A stretch of 43,328 nucleotides of DNA from Rhodospirillales bacterium 70-18 (GTDB lineage Bacteria; Pseudomonadota; Alphaproteobacteria; Acetobacterales; Acetobacteraceae). The notes beneath the pieces are model-generated. The model searched no databases and was not told the origin of the DNA. It saw only the letters and a program-made list of their open reading frames with translations. Both the position numbers and the translations under genes were made by a program. The stretch's first letter is position 1. Every line of letters starts with the position of its first letter. Below, piece by piece: positions 42,902 to 43,328 of the stretch. Where the stretch lies: contig MKWE01000056.1 of NCBI GenBank assembly GCA_001899585.1, positions 176,209 to 219,536 of the forward strand, written 5' to 3'.

Positions 42902-42930
42902 TTGACGAACCCGCGGCCGCCGGCCATTCT
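42902..42930 (+). promoter_or_regulatory. Candidate sigma-70 promoter for the 69-aa repeat protein
   Basis: TTGACG (42902-42907), a 17-base spacer and CATTCT (42925-42930) form a good -35 and a modest -10, next to an AT-rich patch (42891-42903). The predicted transcript would start near 42937 and have a leader of about 137 nt. The remainder of the 302-bp gap (42772-43073) holds the regulator's upstream region and the leader hairpin, with no other gene visible. Confidence 0.5.
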
Positions 42931-42974
42931 GCCCAGGTCGACGGGCGTAGTGCGCCCGGCGGCATCCTTCCTGC

Positions 42975-43037
42975 CCGGACGGCCAGCAACGGCCCGGCTC
43001 CCTCGTGGAGCCGGGCCGTTGGCGTTTGTGCGTCCGG
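42975..43037 (+). promoter_or_regulatory. Structured leader (long hairpin) upstream of the 69-aa gene
   Basis: A perfect 15-bp stem (42987-43001 with 43007-43021, 5-nt loop) is extended, beyond an internal loop, by CCGGACG (42975-42981) pairing with CGTCCGG (43031-43037). GCGTTTGTG follows the first stem, a weak T-run. The fold ends 36 bp before the ATG. It may be an attenuator, an mRNA stabiliser or a stand-alone small RNA. Confidence 0.6.
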
Positions 43038-43073
43038 CGCCGGGAAATGTGCAACTTCGCAAGGAAAACCAGC

Positions 43074-43283
43074 ATGAACGCTTCCAACATCGCCACCGTC
43101 GCCGCCCCCGTCGTGCCGGCCGAGACCGCCGACCACGGCCGCATCCGCTTCGGAGCCGGCTTCCGCCTCGCCGCCACCAGGCCGGCGATGCTGCCGCCGG
43201 CCAAGGCCGAGCCCGAGGTGGCCGACGAGGGCCGCATCCGCTTCGGCGCCGGCTTCCGCCTGCCGCCGGCGCGCCTGGGCTGA
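43074..43283 (+). CDS. 69-aa protein with duplicated GRIRFGAGFRL motif
   Basis: I do not recognise this protein. AAGGA lies eight bases before the ATG at 43074, and a terminator-like hairpin follows the stop, so it looks like a complete gene. The sequence has an Ala/Val-rich N-terminus (1-15), then E-T-A-D-H plus GRIRFGAGFRL (22-32), a Pro/Ala/Lys spacer, E-V-A-D-E plus GRIRFGAGFRL (53-63), and a short tail. No signal peptide, membrane helix or cysteine is present. Two basic, aromatic, glycine-hinged segments with matching acidic leaders resemble a multi-copy peptide precursor or a tandem binding motif; both ideas are speculative. It is divergent from a SARP-like regulator. Confidence 0.75.
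   Translation: MNASNIATVAAPVVPAETADHGRIRFGAGFRLAATRPAMLPPAKAEPEVADEGRIRFGAGFRLPPARLG
43137..43261 (+). repeat. Two 32-bp direct repeats, 93 bp apart, inside the 69-aa gene
   Basis: Copies at 43137-43168 and 43230-43261 match at 31 of 32 bases and lie exactly 93 bp (31 codons) apart, so they are in the same frame. The only mismatch is a silent third-position change. The spacer between them is not repeated. Confidence 0.95.
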
Positions 43284-43290
43284 CACCGAG

Positions 43291-43314
43291 GGCCGGGCGG
43301 GCAACCGCCCGGCC
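43291..43314 (+). terminator. Hairpin after the 69-aa gene
   Basis: GGCCGGGCGG-GCAA-CCGCCCGGCC is a perfect 10-bp stem with a GCAA tetraloop, seven bases after the stop codon. No T-run follows before the window ends, so termination may be Rho-assisted or the stem may protect the 3' end. Confidence 0.6.
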
Positions 43315-43328
43315 AACCGTCCCCCTCA

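Noticed and set aside
40493-43237. 914-codon minus-strand frame overlapping the SARP regulator
   Set aside because: It runs in another frame of the same strand through the regulator and the GMC start; glycine/alanine/arginine low complexity without motifs.

Overview
The window is very GC-rich, densely packed DNA, probably from an alphaproteobacterium. The Imp-type layout of the type VI secretion genes and the neighbouring families suggest Rhodospirillales/Acetobacteraceae, but that placement is inferred from gene content and composition only. I see no rRNA, tRNA, CRISPR array or intact insertion sequence.

Bases 1-30542 hold a type VI secretion system (T6SS) locus with its regulatory module. 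The first block (+) is vgrG (5' end cut off by the window), a DUF6931-like gene, PAAR, tagH (FHA), tssJ, tssK, tssL (with OmpA domain), tssM, tagF and pppA. A short clpV-hcp block on the minus strand follows. The second block (+) is tssA, tssB, tssC, a second tssC-like gene (ImpD type), tagJ, tssE, tssF, tssG and then an unexpected SAM methyltransferase with a regulatory domain. After it come a free OmpA-domain protein, a membrane-anchored HExxH protein and, convergently, the Ser/Thr kinase ppkA. Every T6SS core gene is present, as is a complete threonine phosphorylation switch (PpkA, PppA, FHA protein, TagF). The N-termini of TssL and of the HExxH protein share a D-R-T-V motif, and the kinase has a related D-A-T-V-I motif. 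This suggests that one kinase/FHA circuit also controls the accessory protein. No toxin/immunity pair is visible.

Bases 30814-40629 are metabolic. osmC is followed by a seven-gene minus-strand operon: a PhnZ-type HD oxygenase, a class I glutamine amidotransferase, a Tat-exported binding protein, an ABC ATPase, two permeases and an RraA-like protein. It is divergent from a 512-aa sulfatase-fold enzyme whose active-site residues match phosphonate monoester hydrolase. A GMC alcohol dehydrogenase converges on that enzyme across an AT-rich, three-stem palindromic element. I read the region as a candidate pathway for import and breakdown of a phosphonate (mono)ester.

The right end (40747-43328) has a SARP-like regulator divergent from a 69-aa protein of unknown function. 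That protein carries two nearly identical GRIRFGAGFRL segments exactly 31 residues apart, behind a candidate promoter and a strongly structured leader. The best candidates for undescribed biology are this small gene, the T6SS-linked HExxH protein and methyltransferase, and the cloverleaf element at 38922-39010.
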